Source: Lysobacter concretionis Ko07 = DSM 16239 (GTDB taxonomy: Bacteria; Pseudomonadota; Gammaproteobacteria; Xanthomonadales; Xanthomonadaceae). Taken from it: a stretch of DNA of 64,000 nucleotides. The translations under genes and the position numbers were made by a program. Location of the stretch: contig NZ_AVPS01000001.1 of assembly GCF_000768345.1 (NCBI RefSeq), forward strand, positions 124,001 through 188,000, read 5' to 3'. Within the stretch, counting starts at the first letter, position 1, and each line of letters starts with the position of its first letter. Positions 36,786-45,413 of the stretch are shown here, in pieces. The notes under the pieces are model-generated. The model saw nothing but the letters and a program-made list of their open reading frames with translations, did no database searches and had not been told where the DNA came from.

Positions 36786-37756
36786 GCAACGACCACAGCG
36801 CCGCCGCGGCGAAGACGCGCGCGACAACCCGCGCGAACACCCACCGCAGTGGACTGGGCACGTGGCTCGACCACCACGCCTACAGCCTGGTGGCCAGTGC
36901 CGGCCGGATGCTGCGCAAGCCCTGGTCGACCGCGCTGACCATCGGCGTGATGGCACTGGCGCTGGCGTTGCCGCTGGGGCTGTGGTCGTCGCTGGCGAAC
37001 ATCGAACGCTTTGCCGGCGACGTGCAGGAGGCGCGCCAGATCAGCGTGTTCCTGAAGCCCGCGATCGGCCTCGACCGGGCCCGCGCGCTGGCCGACGAAG
37101 TGCGCGCGCGCGCCGATGTCGCGGCGGTGGAATGGCGCACGCCCGAGCAGGGGCTGGCCGAGTTGAAAAACGCCGCCGGACTGGGCGAGACCCTCACCAG
37201 CCTTGACGGCAATCCGTTGCCGAGCTTGCTGGTGGTGACGCCCGGCGGCGATGAGGCATTGCTGGCCGCGGCGCTGGCGCAGCTGCCGGAGGCCGATGTC
37301 GTCCAGCACGATGCGGCCTGGCGCGAACGGCTGGACGGCTGGCTGCGCTTCGGCGGCCGCCTGGCCTGGGTGCTGGCGGCGATGCTCGGCCTGGGTGCCC
37401 TGCTGGTGGTGGGCAATACGGTGCGGCTGGACATCCAGCAGCGCACCGACGAGATCGGCGTGTTGCAACTGCTGGGTGCAGCGGATGGCTTCATCCGCCG
37501 GCCTTTCCTGTATCTGGGCCTGGGTTACGGACTGCTGGCCGGCGCGCTCGCGCTCGCGCTGCTGACCGCCGCCGACCTGGCGCTGCGTGAACCGCTGGCC
37601 GAGCTGGCCCGCAGCTACGGCAGCGATTTCGCCCTGCACGGTTTCAGCCTTCCCGCCGCCAGCGCGATCGTGCTCGGTGCCGGGCTGCTGGGCTGGCTCG
37701 GGGCGGGCCTGGTGACCGGTCATTACCTGCGCCAGACCCGGCCGACCGACACATGA
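36782..37756 (+). CDS. ftsX: Cell-division protein FtsX, permease-like
   Basis: 324 residues, the membrane partner of FtsE, with the usual four-helix layout. There is a helix at about 52-72 (ALTIGVMALALALPLGLWSSL), then a periplasmic domain (residues about 75-195), then three helices in the C-terminal half (RLAWVLAAMLGLGALLVVGN; FLYLGLGYGLLAGALALALL; AASAIVLGAGLLGWLGAGL). The N-terminus is Lys/Arg/Thr-rich and cytoplasmic. The start overlaps the ftsE stop and the stop overlaps the next gene's start, so three genes are translationally coupled. Confidence 0.95.
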   Translation: MSNDHSAAAAKTRATTRANTHRSGLGTWLDHHAYSLVASAGRMLRKPWSTALTIGVMALALALPLGLWSSLANIERFAGDVQEARQISVFLKPAIGLDRARALADEVRARADVAAVEWRTPEQGLAELKNAAGLGETLTSLDGNPLPSLLVVTPGGDEALLAAALAQLPEADVVQHDAAWRERLDGWLRFGGRLAWVLAAMLGLGALLVVGNTVRLDIQQRTDEIGVLQLLGAADGFIRRPFLYLGLGYGLLAGALALALLTAADLALREPLAELARSYGSDFALHGFSLPAASAIVLGAGLLGWLGAGLVTGHYLRQTRPTDT

Positions 37757-38637
37757 ATACCCCGTACGACAATACCCCGTACGACAGCCCGCTCGACGCC
37801 GCCCCGATCGGCGATGAGGCATCCGGTCACCTGCGCCACGTGGTCGGCGATGCGCCGCGGGTGATGGTGGTGGACGGTTCCCGGCTGGTACGCCGGCTGA
37901 TCGGCGACGTGCTGCAACGCGAGCTGGAGAACGTCCGGATCGTGCCCTGCGCGAGTATCGAGGAAGCCGGCCGGGCGCTGGCCGCCGGCCCGGTCGACCT
38001 GGTCACCACGTCATTGGCGCTGCCCGACGGCGACGGCATCGCGCTGGCGCGCACCGTGCGCGAAGCCGCCGGGCAGACCTACGTGCCGGTCATCGTGGTC
38101 TCCGGCGATGCCCAGGCGCACCTGGAATCACGCCAGTTCACCGAGGACGTCACCGACTATTTCGACAAGTCGCTCGGGCATGCCGCGCTGGCCACATTCA
38201 TCCGCGGCTATGTGCAGCCGCAGGCGATCGCCGGCGCGCGCGTGCTGTACGTCGAGGACAGCCGCGTGGTCGCGCTGGCGACCAAGCGCATGCTGCAGCG
38301 CCAGCAACTGGAAGTGCTGCATTTCGTCGGCGTGGAAGAAGCGCTGGAGTATCTGGAAAGCCATCGTGGCCAGCCGGACCCCGGCACCGACCTGGTGCTG
38401 ACCGATGTCTACCTCAAGGGCGAGCTGGAAGGCAGCGACCTGCTCGACCGGCTGCGCAACGACTTCGGCTACGGCAAACGCCGCCTGCCGGTGCTGGTGA
38501 TGACCGGCGACGCCAACCTGGACAACCAGAGCGCGCTGTTGCGTGCCGGCGCCAACGACCTGGTGCTCAAGCCGATCGAGGAACGCCTGCTGGTCACCAA
38601 GACCCTGTTCCAGTTGCGGCTGGCGAAGCTGGCGTAA
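37753..38637 (+). CDS. Dual-receiver response regulator, first receiver degenerate
   Basis: 294 residues with two receiver (REC) domains and no output domain. The second (about 161-290) is complete: Glu168/Asp169 in LYVEDSR, phospho-acceptor Asp218 in LVLTDVYL, and the conserved Lys in LVLKPIEE. The first (about 35-155) keeps Asp41 and Lys139, but the phospho-acceptor position reads TTSLALPD, with Ser87 where Asp is expected, so it probably cannot be phosphorylated. The N-terminus shows an exact 15-bp tandem duplication (37756-37785). The start overlaps ftsX by 4 nt, hinting at a role linked to division or regulation of the divisome, though no direct evidence exists. Confidence 0.88.
   Translation: MNTPYDNTPYDSPLDAAPIGDEASGHLRHVVGDAPRVMVVDGSRLVRRLIGDVLQRELENVRIVPCASIEEAGRALAAGPVDLVTTSLALPDGDGIALARTVREAAGQTYVPVIVVSGDAQAHLESRQFTEDVTDYFDKSLGHAALATFIRGYVQPQAIAGARVLYVEDSRVVALATKRMLQRQQLEVLHFVGVEEALEYLESHRGQPDPGTDLVLTDVYLKGELEGSDLLDRLRNDFGYGKRRLPVLVMTGDANLDNQSALLRAGANDLVLKPIEERLLVTKTLFQLRLAKLA
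37756..37785 (+). repeat. 15-bp perfect tandem duplication at gene start
   Basis: AATACCCCGTACGAC occurs twice in direct succession just after the ATG of the dual-receiver gene, duplicating NTPYD in the protein (MNTPYDNTPYDSPLD). It is in frame and could vary in copy number between strains. Confidence 0.9.
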
Positions 38638-38640
38638 GAC

Positions 38641-39357
38641 ATGGATGGCATGGCCCCGCATCCGATCAGGCTCGAGCCGTCCTGGAAGGCCCGCATCGGC
38701 GATTACCTGCTGCGCGATGACATGCGCGCGTTGTCGACGTTCCTGCGCGAGCGTCGGGCGGCGGGCGCACGTATCTATCCGCCGGGACCGGAGATCTTCG
38801 CCGCGTTCGACGCCACCGCGTTCGATGCCGTCAAGGTCGTGATCCTCGGCCAGGACCCGTACCACGGGCCGGGCCAGGCCCACGGGCTGTGTTTCTCGGT
38901 GCGCCCCGGCGTGCCGGTGCCGCCGTCGCTGCAGAACATCTACAAGGAAATCCAGCGCGACCTCGGGATCGCGCCGCCCCGTCACGGTGACCTGATGCCC
39001 TGGGCCCACCGCGGGGTGCTGCTGCTCAATGCGGTGCTGACGGTGGAAGCCGGGCGTGCCGGCGCGCACCAGGGCAAGGGCTGGGAGGGCTTCACCGACC
39101 ACGTCGTGGAGACGCTGAACCGCGAGCGCGAGGGGCTGGTGTTCCTGCTGTGGGGCGCCTACGCACAGCGCAAGGGCGCGATCATCGACCGCCAGCGGCA
39201 CAAGGTCCTCAAGGCCGCGCACCCGTCACCGCTGTCCGCGCACCGCGGTTTCATCGGCTGCGGCCACTTTTCCGCGGCCAACCAGTACCTGTCACGACGC
39301 GGGCAGGCGCCGATCGACTGGTCGCTGCCCGCCTCGCCGGATGAACCGGTCACGTGA
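38641..39357 (+). CDS. ung: Uracil-DNA glycosylase
   Basis: 238 residues, family 1 UDG, which removes uracil from DNA in base excision repair. The water-activating loop [22 protein letters not shown] contains catalytic Asp72, and the minor-groove loop [18 protein letters not shown] has catalytic His. [12 protein letters not shown] and [11 protein letters not shown] are also family-specific. It starts 3 bp after the response-regulator stop, so it belongs to the ftsEX transcription unit; a second ATG three codons in is a possible alternative start. Confidence 0.97.
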   Translation: MDGMAPHPIRLEPSWKARIGDYLLRDDMRALSTFLRERRAAGARIYPPGPEIFAAFDATAFDAVKVVILGQDPYHGPGQAHGLCFSVRPGVPVPPSLQNIYKEIQRDLGIAPPRHGDLMPWAHRGVLLLNAVLTVEAGRAGAHQGKGWEGFTDHVVETLNREREGLVFLLWGAYAQRKGAIIDRQRHKVLKAAHPSPLSAHRGFIGCGHFSAANQYLSRRGQAPIDWSLPASPDEPVT

Positions 39358-39496
39358 CGATGGCGTGCCGGCGGGCTTGATCGGGAACTAACGGCGCCGC
39401 TGACAGTCTTTACCCCATGTCCCCACGCGCCGTTCTGTAAACGAGACGCTGCCATCTGTTTTGAACGATTAGCATGCATCCGTAGAGACTGCTAAA

Positions 39497-40384
<888 letters not shown>

Positions 40385-40412
40385 CGGCTGGCGACATCGC
40401 TGTGAGCCACAG

Positions 40413-40432
40413 CGGCCCGGGAAACCGGGCCG
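40413..40432 (+). terminator. Intrinsic terminator of rpoH
   Basis: CGGCCCGG and CCGGGCCG form an 8-bp stem with a GAAA tetraloop, followed by TTTGCGTTT. It lies about 30 bp after the rpoH stop. Confidence 0.8.
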
Positions 40433-40510
40433 TTTGCGTTTCCACCCCACGCCCATGCCGGGCTCGGGAGCCAGTCCCGGCTTTGTCCCGCAAGGGATCT
40501 GTTTTGGAGT

Positions 40511-40669
40511 GTAGGAGCGACGTGAGTCGCGACCCGGCAGAGGTCGACTGCGCTACGACGGCTGGTCGCAGCGACGCGCCGGGAATCGAGGCTACGACAG
40601 GGTCGCCGTAGCCGGAGCCGCGCCGCCATGCATCGCTGGCGGCGCGGTCGCGACTCACGCCGCTCCTGC
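40511..40669. repeat. BIME-like inverted pair of REP units
   Basis: Terminal 24-nt units at 40511-40534 (TAGGAGCGACGTGAGTCGCG core) and 40646-40669 (inverted) match at 22 of 24 positions. Between them are two further hairpins, GGCTACG...CGTAGCC (about 40590-40614) and GCGCCGCC...GGCGGCGC (about 40620-40645). The arrangement is that of bacterial interspersed mosaic elements, which can stabilise mRNA, bind gyrase, or be moved by RAYT transposases. No such transposase is in the window. Confidence 0.7.
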
Positions 40670-40743
40670 GAAAAAGCTCTTCCCCCGCCGTCGCACCGCG
40701 CCCGTGCGCTAGGCTCGCAACATCCCCGACTGGAGTTGTGCGC

Positions 40744-41535
40744 ATGGCCGAGCAAGAAAAACGCATCGCCCTGCTGATCGATGCCGACAATGCGCCGGCG
40801 GCGAGGATCGACGTGATCCTCGCCGAGGTCGCCCGTTACGGCGTGGCCAACGTGCGCCGCGCGTATGGCGACTGGAAAAACCCGCACCTGAAAAGCTGGG
40901 AAGCCTGCCTGCACGAGTACGCGATCCGGCCGGTGCAGCAGTTCGCCTACAGCCGCGGCAAGAACGCGTCCGACATGGCGATGGTGATCGACGCGATGGA
41001 CCTGCTGTACGCGCGCAACCTGGACGGGTTTGCGATCGTGTCCTCCGATGCCGACTTCACTCCGCTGGTGATGCGGCTGCTGACCGATGGCGTGAAGGTG
41101 TACGGTTTTGGCGAGAAGAAAACCCCCGATCCTTTCGTCAACGCCTGCTCGAAGTTCACCTATGTCGAGGCGCTCGGCCGGCCCGGGCAGTCCGATGCCA
41201 CCAGCGTCGCCCAGCCACGCAGCACCTCCGACCTGCACGGCGATGCGCGGTTGCTGCAGATGCTGCGCAGCGCGGTGGACTCCGCCAGCGGCGACGATGG
41301 CTGGTCGAAGCTGGGCGCGGTCGGGCAGCAGATCGGCAACCAGGCATCGTTCGATTCACGCAACTATGGCTACCGGAAACTCAGCGACCTGATCGAGGCC
41401 ACGGGTGTGTTCGAAGTGCGCCGCGACGACAAGACCGTACTGGTGCGCGAGACGCCCAAGCCGCGTAGCGGGACCAGGAAAACAGCCGTGAAGAAAGCGC
41501 CGGCGAAGAACCGTGCGGCGCCTCCGGCGATTTGA
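40744..41535 (+). CDS. NYN-domain/OST-HTH putative RNA-binding nuclease
   Basis: 263 residues from the ATG at 40744, with GGAG 8 nt upstream. The N-terminal NYN (PIN-like, LabA/MARF1-type) domain shows ALLIDADNAPAARID, KNASDMAMVIDAMDLLY and FAIVSSDADFTPLVMRLL, acidic residues expected for metal binding. A C-terminal OST-HTH/LOTUS domain (DARLLQMLRSAVDSA to GYRKLSDLIEATGVFEVRR, about 161-231) follows. A short Lys/Ala-rich tail ends the protein. Families with this pairing are predicted RNA-processing enzymes; the target is unknown. Confidence 0.9.
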   Translation: MAEQEKRIALLIDADNAPAARIDVILAEVARYGVANVRRAYGDWKNPHLKSWEACLHEYAIRPVQQFAYSRGKNASDMAMVIDAMDLLYARNLDGFAIVSSDADFTPLVMRLLTDGVKVYGFGEKKTPDPFVNACSKFTYVEALGRPGQSDATSVAQPRSTSDLHGDARLLQMLRSAVDSASGDDGWSKLGAVGQQIGNQASFDSRNYGYRKLSDLIEATGVFEVRRDDKTVLVRETPKPRSGTRKTAVKKAPAKNRAAPPAI

Positions 41536-41689
41536 TGACGTCAGGTCACGAGTCACCGGCGTCGGCGCTGTACCCAGGGATAGCCGGTGCGCACGGGCGA
41601 TAGCGGGACCGAAGCGCCGCGTAGCGAATCCCGCAGCAGTGACGCAAGTCGCGATGCGGATGCGGATGGATTGGCCGCGCCCGCAAAAC

Positions 41690-43963
41690 TCAATACAGGT
41701 CGATCGGGTCCACATCCAGCGACCAGCGCACCTTGCGTGCCTCGGGCAGGGCGTGGATCGCCGGCAGGGCGGTGTCCAGCGTGGTGTGCAGGCGCTGGCG
41801 ATGGATGCCGGACAACAGGAGCTGGCTACGCTGGTAGCCGGCGCGACGCGGCATCGGCGCGGGCAGGGGACCGCTGATTTCCAGCGCCGATGAGCGGTCG
41901 TCGTGGAGGCGGTCGGCCTGCTCGATCGCACGGCGCGCGGCCAGCAGGAACGCGTCGGCCGGTTCGACCTGTCTGGCCTCGGCCCGCAGCATCGCCAGGT
42001 GGGCGAACGGCGGGAACACGGCCGCTCCGCGCTGTTCCAGCTCGAGCTGCGCGAACGCACCGTAGCCGCCACTGAGCAGGGTGCTCAGCAACGGATGTTC
42101 CGGATGGTGGGTCTGCAGCAGCACCAGCCCGGGCTTGTCGGCGCGGCCGGCGCGGCCGGCGACCTGGATCAGCAACTGGGCGAGCTTTTCCGGCGCCCGG
42201 AAATCGGCACTGAACAGGCCTTCGTCGATCCCGACCACCGCGACCAGGGTCAGGTTCGGCAGGTCGTGGCCCTTGGCCAGCATCTGGGTGCCGACGAGGA
42301 TGCCGCGGGTGTCGCCGAAGTCACGCAGGTGCTGCTCCAGCGCATCGCGGCGGCGGGTGGTGCCGCGGTCGATCCGCAGCACCGGCACGTCCGGGAAGCG
42401 CTCGCGCAGGGCCTCCTCGATGCGCTCGGTGCCCGCGCCCTGCGATTGCAGCGCCAGTCCACCGCAATCGGGGCAGGCGTTCGGGGTCGGCCGGCGCGCG
42501 CCGCAGTGGTGGCACTGCAGCCGGCGACCTCCGGCGTGCACCGTCATCGGCGTGCCCTGCGCCGGCGTGCTGCAGTGCCGGCATTGCGCGCTCCAGCCGC
42601 AGTCGTGGCACAGCAGCACCGGCGCGTAGCCGCGGCGGTTCTTGAACACCAGCACCTGCCCGTCGGCGGCCAGGGCCTGTCCCACCGCCTCCAGCAATTC
42701 CGGCGACAGCCCCGCCAGCAACGGCCGCTTGCGCACATCCAGCACGCGCACCTGTGGCGGCTGGGCATGGCCGGCGCGCCGGCCCAGCCGCAGGTGGGCG
42801 TAGCGACCGGCCTGCGCGTTGCGCAACGATTCCAGCGACGGCGTTGCGCTGCCGAGCACGATCGGCACGTCCAGCGCCTTGGCCCGGACCAGGGCGAAGT
42901 CGCGCGCGTGGTAACGGATGCCGTCGAGCTGCTTGAAACTGCCGTCGTGTTCCTCGTCGATGATGATGATCCCGGCATCGGGCAGCGGCAGGAACACCGC
43001 CGAACGCGTACCGACCACGACCCGCGCCTCGCCACGCAGGCAGGCGGCCCAGGTGCGCGCGCGCTCGCCGTCGGACAGGCCCGAGTGCAATGCATGCACC
43101 GGCACCCCGAGGCGGGCGCGGAAGCGGCTGAGCAGCTGCGGGGTCAGGCCGATTTCCGGCACCAGCACCAGCGCCTGCCTGCCGCGCGCCAGGCAATCGC
43201 CGATCGCGTGCAGGTAGACCTCGGTCTTGCCGCTGCCGGTGACGCCGTCGAGCAGCACCGGGGCGAAGCCGTGTCGATGCGCCAGCACCGTGTCGACGGC
43301 GGCCTGCTGCTCGGGGTTCAGGGTCGGCCCGGGCTGCGGCGTGGGCGCGGCTTGCGAGGCGGGGACGGCGATGCGTTCGGCCAGCCCGCGTTTGGCCAGC
43401 GACCGCGCTGCGGCGCGCCAATCCGCCAGGGTGGTATCCGCCACGGCGGCATCCGGGCTGTCGGTGGCGCTGGTGCCTGCATCCAGGCGGTCTTCATCCA
43501 CGGCGCCGGTCTGCAGCCGGCTGGCCAGCTCGCGCGGTCGGCCGGCGCGCAGCCGATCCACCGCGGCGTGGCCGGCGGGGGTCAATTGCCACGCCCAGGC
43601 ATGCGTGTCCGGCAGCGGCTCGCCATGGCGCAACGGCCCGGGCAGCGCGGCGGCGAACACCTCGCCCAGCGGCGCGTGGGTATAACGCGCCAGCCAGCGC
43701 AACGACGTCAGCAGTTCGCCGGCGAACAGCGGCGTCTCATCGATGATCGCGAATGCGGGTTTGAGGGCGGGAGCATCGGCCTGGGTGGAATCCACCAGCG
43801 AGGCGATCACCCCGACCCGCTCGCGCGGCCCGAATGGCACCCGCACCCGGCTGCCCGGGTGGGGCTCGGGGCCCGAATCGGGCGCCAGATAGTCGAACAG
43901 GCGCGGCAGCGGCAACGCGAGGGCGACGCGCAGCAGGCGCGGCGAGGCGGGGAAATCGGGCAT
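41690..43963 (-). CDS. priA: Primosomal protein N' (replication restart helicase PriA)
   Basis: 757 residues, full length. PriA recognises stalled forks and reloads DnaB at sites away from the origin. The N-terminal DNA-binding domain (ALALPLPRLFDYLAP) is present. Helicase motifs are LDGVTGSGKTEVYLHAI (Walker A), IIIDEEHDGSFKQ (DEEH), SATPSLESL and VAGRAGRADKPG. Between them lie the paired zinc-binding cysteines (LCHDCGWSAQCRHCS and LQCHHCG, NACPDCGG). It ends DVDPIDLY. The start is 448 bp from the divergent sigma-like gene, a region that holds the DnaA-box cluster. Confidence 0.96.
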   Translation of the reverse strand: MPDFPASPRLLRVALALPLPRLFDYLAPDSGPEPHPGSRVRVPFGPRERVGVIASLVDSTQADAPALKPAFAIIDETPLFAGELLTSLRWLARYTHAPLGEVFAAALPGPLRHGEPLPDTHAWAWQLTPAGHAAVDRLRAGRPRELASRLQTGAVDEDRLDAGTSATDSPDAAVADTTLADWRAAARSLAKRGLAERIAVPASQAAPTPQPGPTLNPEQQAAVDTVLAHRHGFAPVLLDGVTGSGKTEVYLHAIGDCLARGRQALVLVPEIGLTPQLLSRFRARLGVPVHALHSGLSDGERARTWAACLRGEARVVVGTRSAVFLPLPDAGIIIIDEEHDGSFKQLDGIRYHARDFALVRAKALDVPIVLGSATPSLESLRNAQAGRYAHLRLGRRAGHAQPPQVRVLDVRKRPLLAGLSPELLEAVGQALAADGQVLVFKNRRGYAPVLLCHDCGWSAQCRHCSTPAQGTPMTVHAGGRRLQCHHCGARRPTPNACPDCGGLALQSQGAGTERIEEALRERFPDVPVLRIDRGTTRRRDALEQHLRDFGDTRGILVGTQMLAKGHDLPNLTLVAVVGIDEGLFSADFRAPEKLAQLLIQVAGRAGRADKPGLVLLQTHHPEHPLLSTLLSGGYGAFAQLELEQRGAAVFPPFAHLAMLRAEARQVEPADAFLLAARRAIEQADRLHDDRSSALEISGPLPAPMPRRAGYQRSQLLLSGIHRQRLHTTLDTALPAIHALPEARKVRWSLDVDPIDLY

Positions 43964-44031
43964 TCCGGCAGTCTAGCGATACATCCAGCGACGGGTCGCC
44001 GGGGCGGTCGGCGACTTGCAGGCCATTGTTG

Positions 44032-44047
44032 TTCGTGACTTCACGAA
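44032..44047. promoter_or_regulatory. 16-bp palindrome upstream of priA
   Basis: TTCGTGACTTCACGAA is a perfect inverted repeat (7-bp arms, CT centre) 69 bp upstream of the priA start. It could be an operator; no known regulator matches with confidence. Confidence 0.35.
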
Positions 44048-44084
44048 GTGTGCGCAAGTGCCCGTTTTTGAAAGGGATTGCTCC

Positions 44085-44119
44085 TTATCCACATTGTCTG
44101 TGGATAAGTCTGTGCATGA
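44085..44119. promoter_or_regulatory. DnaA-box cluster
   Basis: TTATCCACA (44085-44093) and its inverse TGTGGATAA (44099-44107) are two perfect consensus DnaA boxes, 5 bp apart and facing each other. Three bp on, TGTGCATGA (44111-44119) is a one-mismatch third box. A further TGTGCACAA (44290-44298) resembles TTGTGCACA. A pair of perfect boxes is unlikely by chance in such GC-rich DNA. Possible roles: origin, DnaA titration site, or DnaA-regulated promoter. Confidence 0.7.
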
Positions 44120-44411
44120 ACGCCAGCCAACGGTGCGTGACCCCGCAACGGCAAGCCTTGGCCTCGGGTTGGTGAAAAAAGCGCCAAACGACATAAGTCA
44201 ATAACAATCAACGAGTTAGCCGTGAAACATTGTGATTGCAGGGAGCGTTGTGGTAGCGGCTCCCGCCTCGGCGCCGCGCGGATCACTGCTGTGCACAACG
44301 TGTTTGGGCGGAACCCGCGTCACGCTTCGTTCATGGGCTTCTGCACGCTTTGTCAAGCGCCCGGATGCGGTCGACGGATGTTTATGATGCGGCCATGGCG
44401 AAGTTCATCCG

Positions 44412-45413
44412 ATGACCCAGCGTACCGTCACAGCCTCCTCGTCCAACCCCGGTTCCGGGCAGAAAGCCTCGCCCGCACTGGCGGCGTTCCTGCGGGGCGT
44501 CGAGCGGCGCGGCGCGGTGCTGGCCGAACTCCAGTGCGGCGACGCGACGGCGGGCGATGCGGCACTCGGCGAGGCGATGGCGCAGTTCTGCCCGATGGCC
44601 GGCGCGACGGGGATGGACGACTGGCCGCGCCGGTTCTGGGGCCTGTTGCTGTCCCAGCCGGGCCTGCGCACGTACACCCCGGTGGCCATCGAACTGGACG
44701 CGACCGATCGCCTGGGCCGTCTGGGTAGCGGCCCGCGCGCCGCGCTGCTGTTGCGTCTGGCGGCCGGACTGGACGAAGTGGCCGCCGCTGCCGTGCTGGG
44801 GATCCAGCCCGCCAGTTACCGGCTGGCGTTGCAGAGTGGGTTGCCGCACCACGCCGATGGCCGCGCCGACCTGTCCGCCTGGCAACGGCTGCGCGAACAG
44901 ATCCATCGCCGCATCAAGACCCTGCCGCCGACGCGACTGGAACGGCTGGCGCGGCGGCGCGAGGCGGCCCTGGCCGGTACCTCCGCACCGGCCGCGGGTG
45001 CCGGCAAGCACGCCCCCATGCATCCGGTCGCGGCATCCCGGCCGCGCTGGGTGCTGCCGTTGCTGTGGGGGTTGCTGGCGTTGTGCGCGCTGGCGTTTGC
45101 CGCGACGTTCCTGCCCGTGTCATGGCGTCTGTCCGAAGCGCCGGCGCCGGATGCGGTATTGCGACGTGAGCTGCCCGAGCAGCCCCCGGCGTCGCTTTAC
45201 CGCAGCGATGCGGCTGCCGTGACCCATCGTGATTTCGATCTGTTGGCCGATCCAGCAGGCATGGAGGCTGCCGAGCAGCTGGCATTCCATGCCTGGCTGG
45301 CTGCCCGGAGCGACCTTCTTCCTGCGGATGCTGCCCGGGCCCCGGATGAGGCGGTCGCGGCGCCGGCGGACGAGGCCATCGGGACATTGGAGGGGGCCTC
45401 CGATGAGCTGTAG
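44412..45413 (+). CDS. Sigma factor region-4-like protein with one membrane helix
   Basis: 333 residues, not assigned to a named family. The cytoplasmic N-terminal half has an ECF-sigma-like helical pattern, most clearly PRAALLLRLAAGLDEVAAAAVLGIQPASYRLALQSGL near residues 112-148. That matches the region 4 helix-turn-helix form (RxALLLRxxxGLxxxEVAxxLGxxxxxxRxxLxxG). It lacks a convincing region 2. One helix (residues about 213-235, WVLPLLWGLLALCALAFAATF) separates a basic linker from a periplasmic C-terminus of about 95 residues. It may be a membrane-tethered transcription regulator. The stop overlaps the next gene by 11 bp, which pairs it with the DUF3106 protein. Confidence 0.7.
   Translation: MTQRTVTASSSNPGSGQKASPALAAFLRGVERRGAVLAELQCGDATAGDAALGEAMAQFCPMAGATGMDDWPRRFWGLLLSQPGLRTYTPVAIELDATDRLGRLGSGPRAALLLRLAAGLDEVAAAAVLGIQPASYRLALQSGLPHHADGRADLSAWQRLREQIHRRIKTLPPTRLERLARRREAALAGTSAPAAGAGKHAPMHPVAASRPRWVLPLLWGLLALCALAFAATFLPVSWRLSEAPAPDAVLRRELPEQPPASLYRSDAAAVTHRDFDLLADPAGMEAAEQLAFHAWLAARSDLLPADAARAPDEAVAAPADEAIGTLEGASDEL

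Larger units (their letters stand above)
40385..40743. other. Gap with rpoH terminator and paired REP-like repeat
   Basis: 359 bp without a gene: the rpoH terminator (40413-40435), then a 159-bp inverted pair of REP-like units. The 70 bp before the NYN gene include its Shine-Dalgarno GGAG. Confidence 0.75.
43964..44411. other. Relatively AT-rich gap with DnaA boxes between priA and a divergent gene
   Basis: 448 bp without a supported gene, clearly less GC-rich than the rest, especially 44061-44235. It contains a TTCGTGACTTCACGAA palindrome, the DnaA-box cluster, a stretch around 44165-44230 rich in A and T (AATAACAATCAACGAG), a parS-like half match, and another DnaA-like box at 44290. It resembles a replication-origin region in composition and motifs. 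Confidence 0.6.

Noticed and set aside
39390-39430. CCCCATGT near 39415 as a sigma-32 -10 element for rpoH
   Set aside because: No CTTGAA-like -35 lies at the proper distance; the nearest is about 31 bp away.
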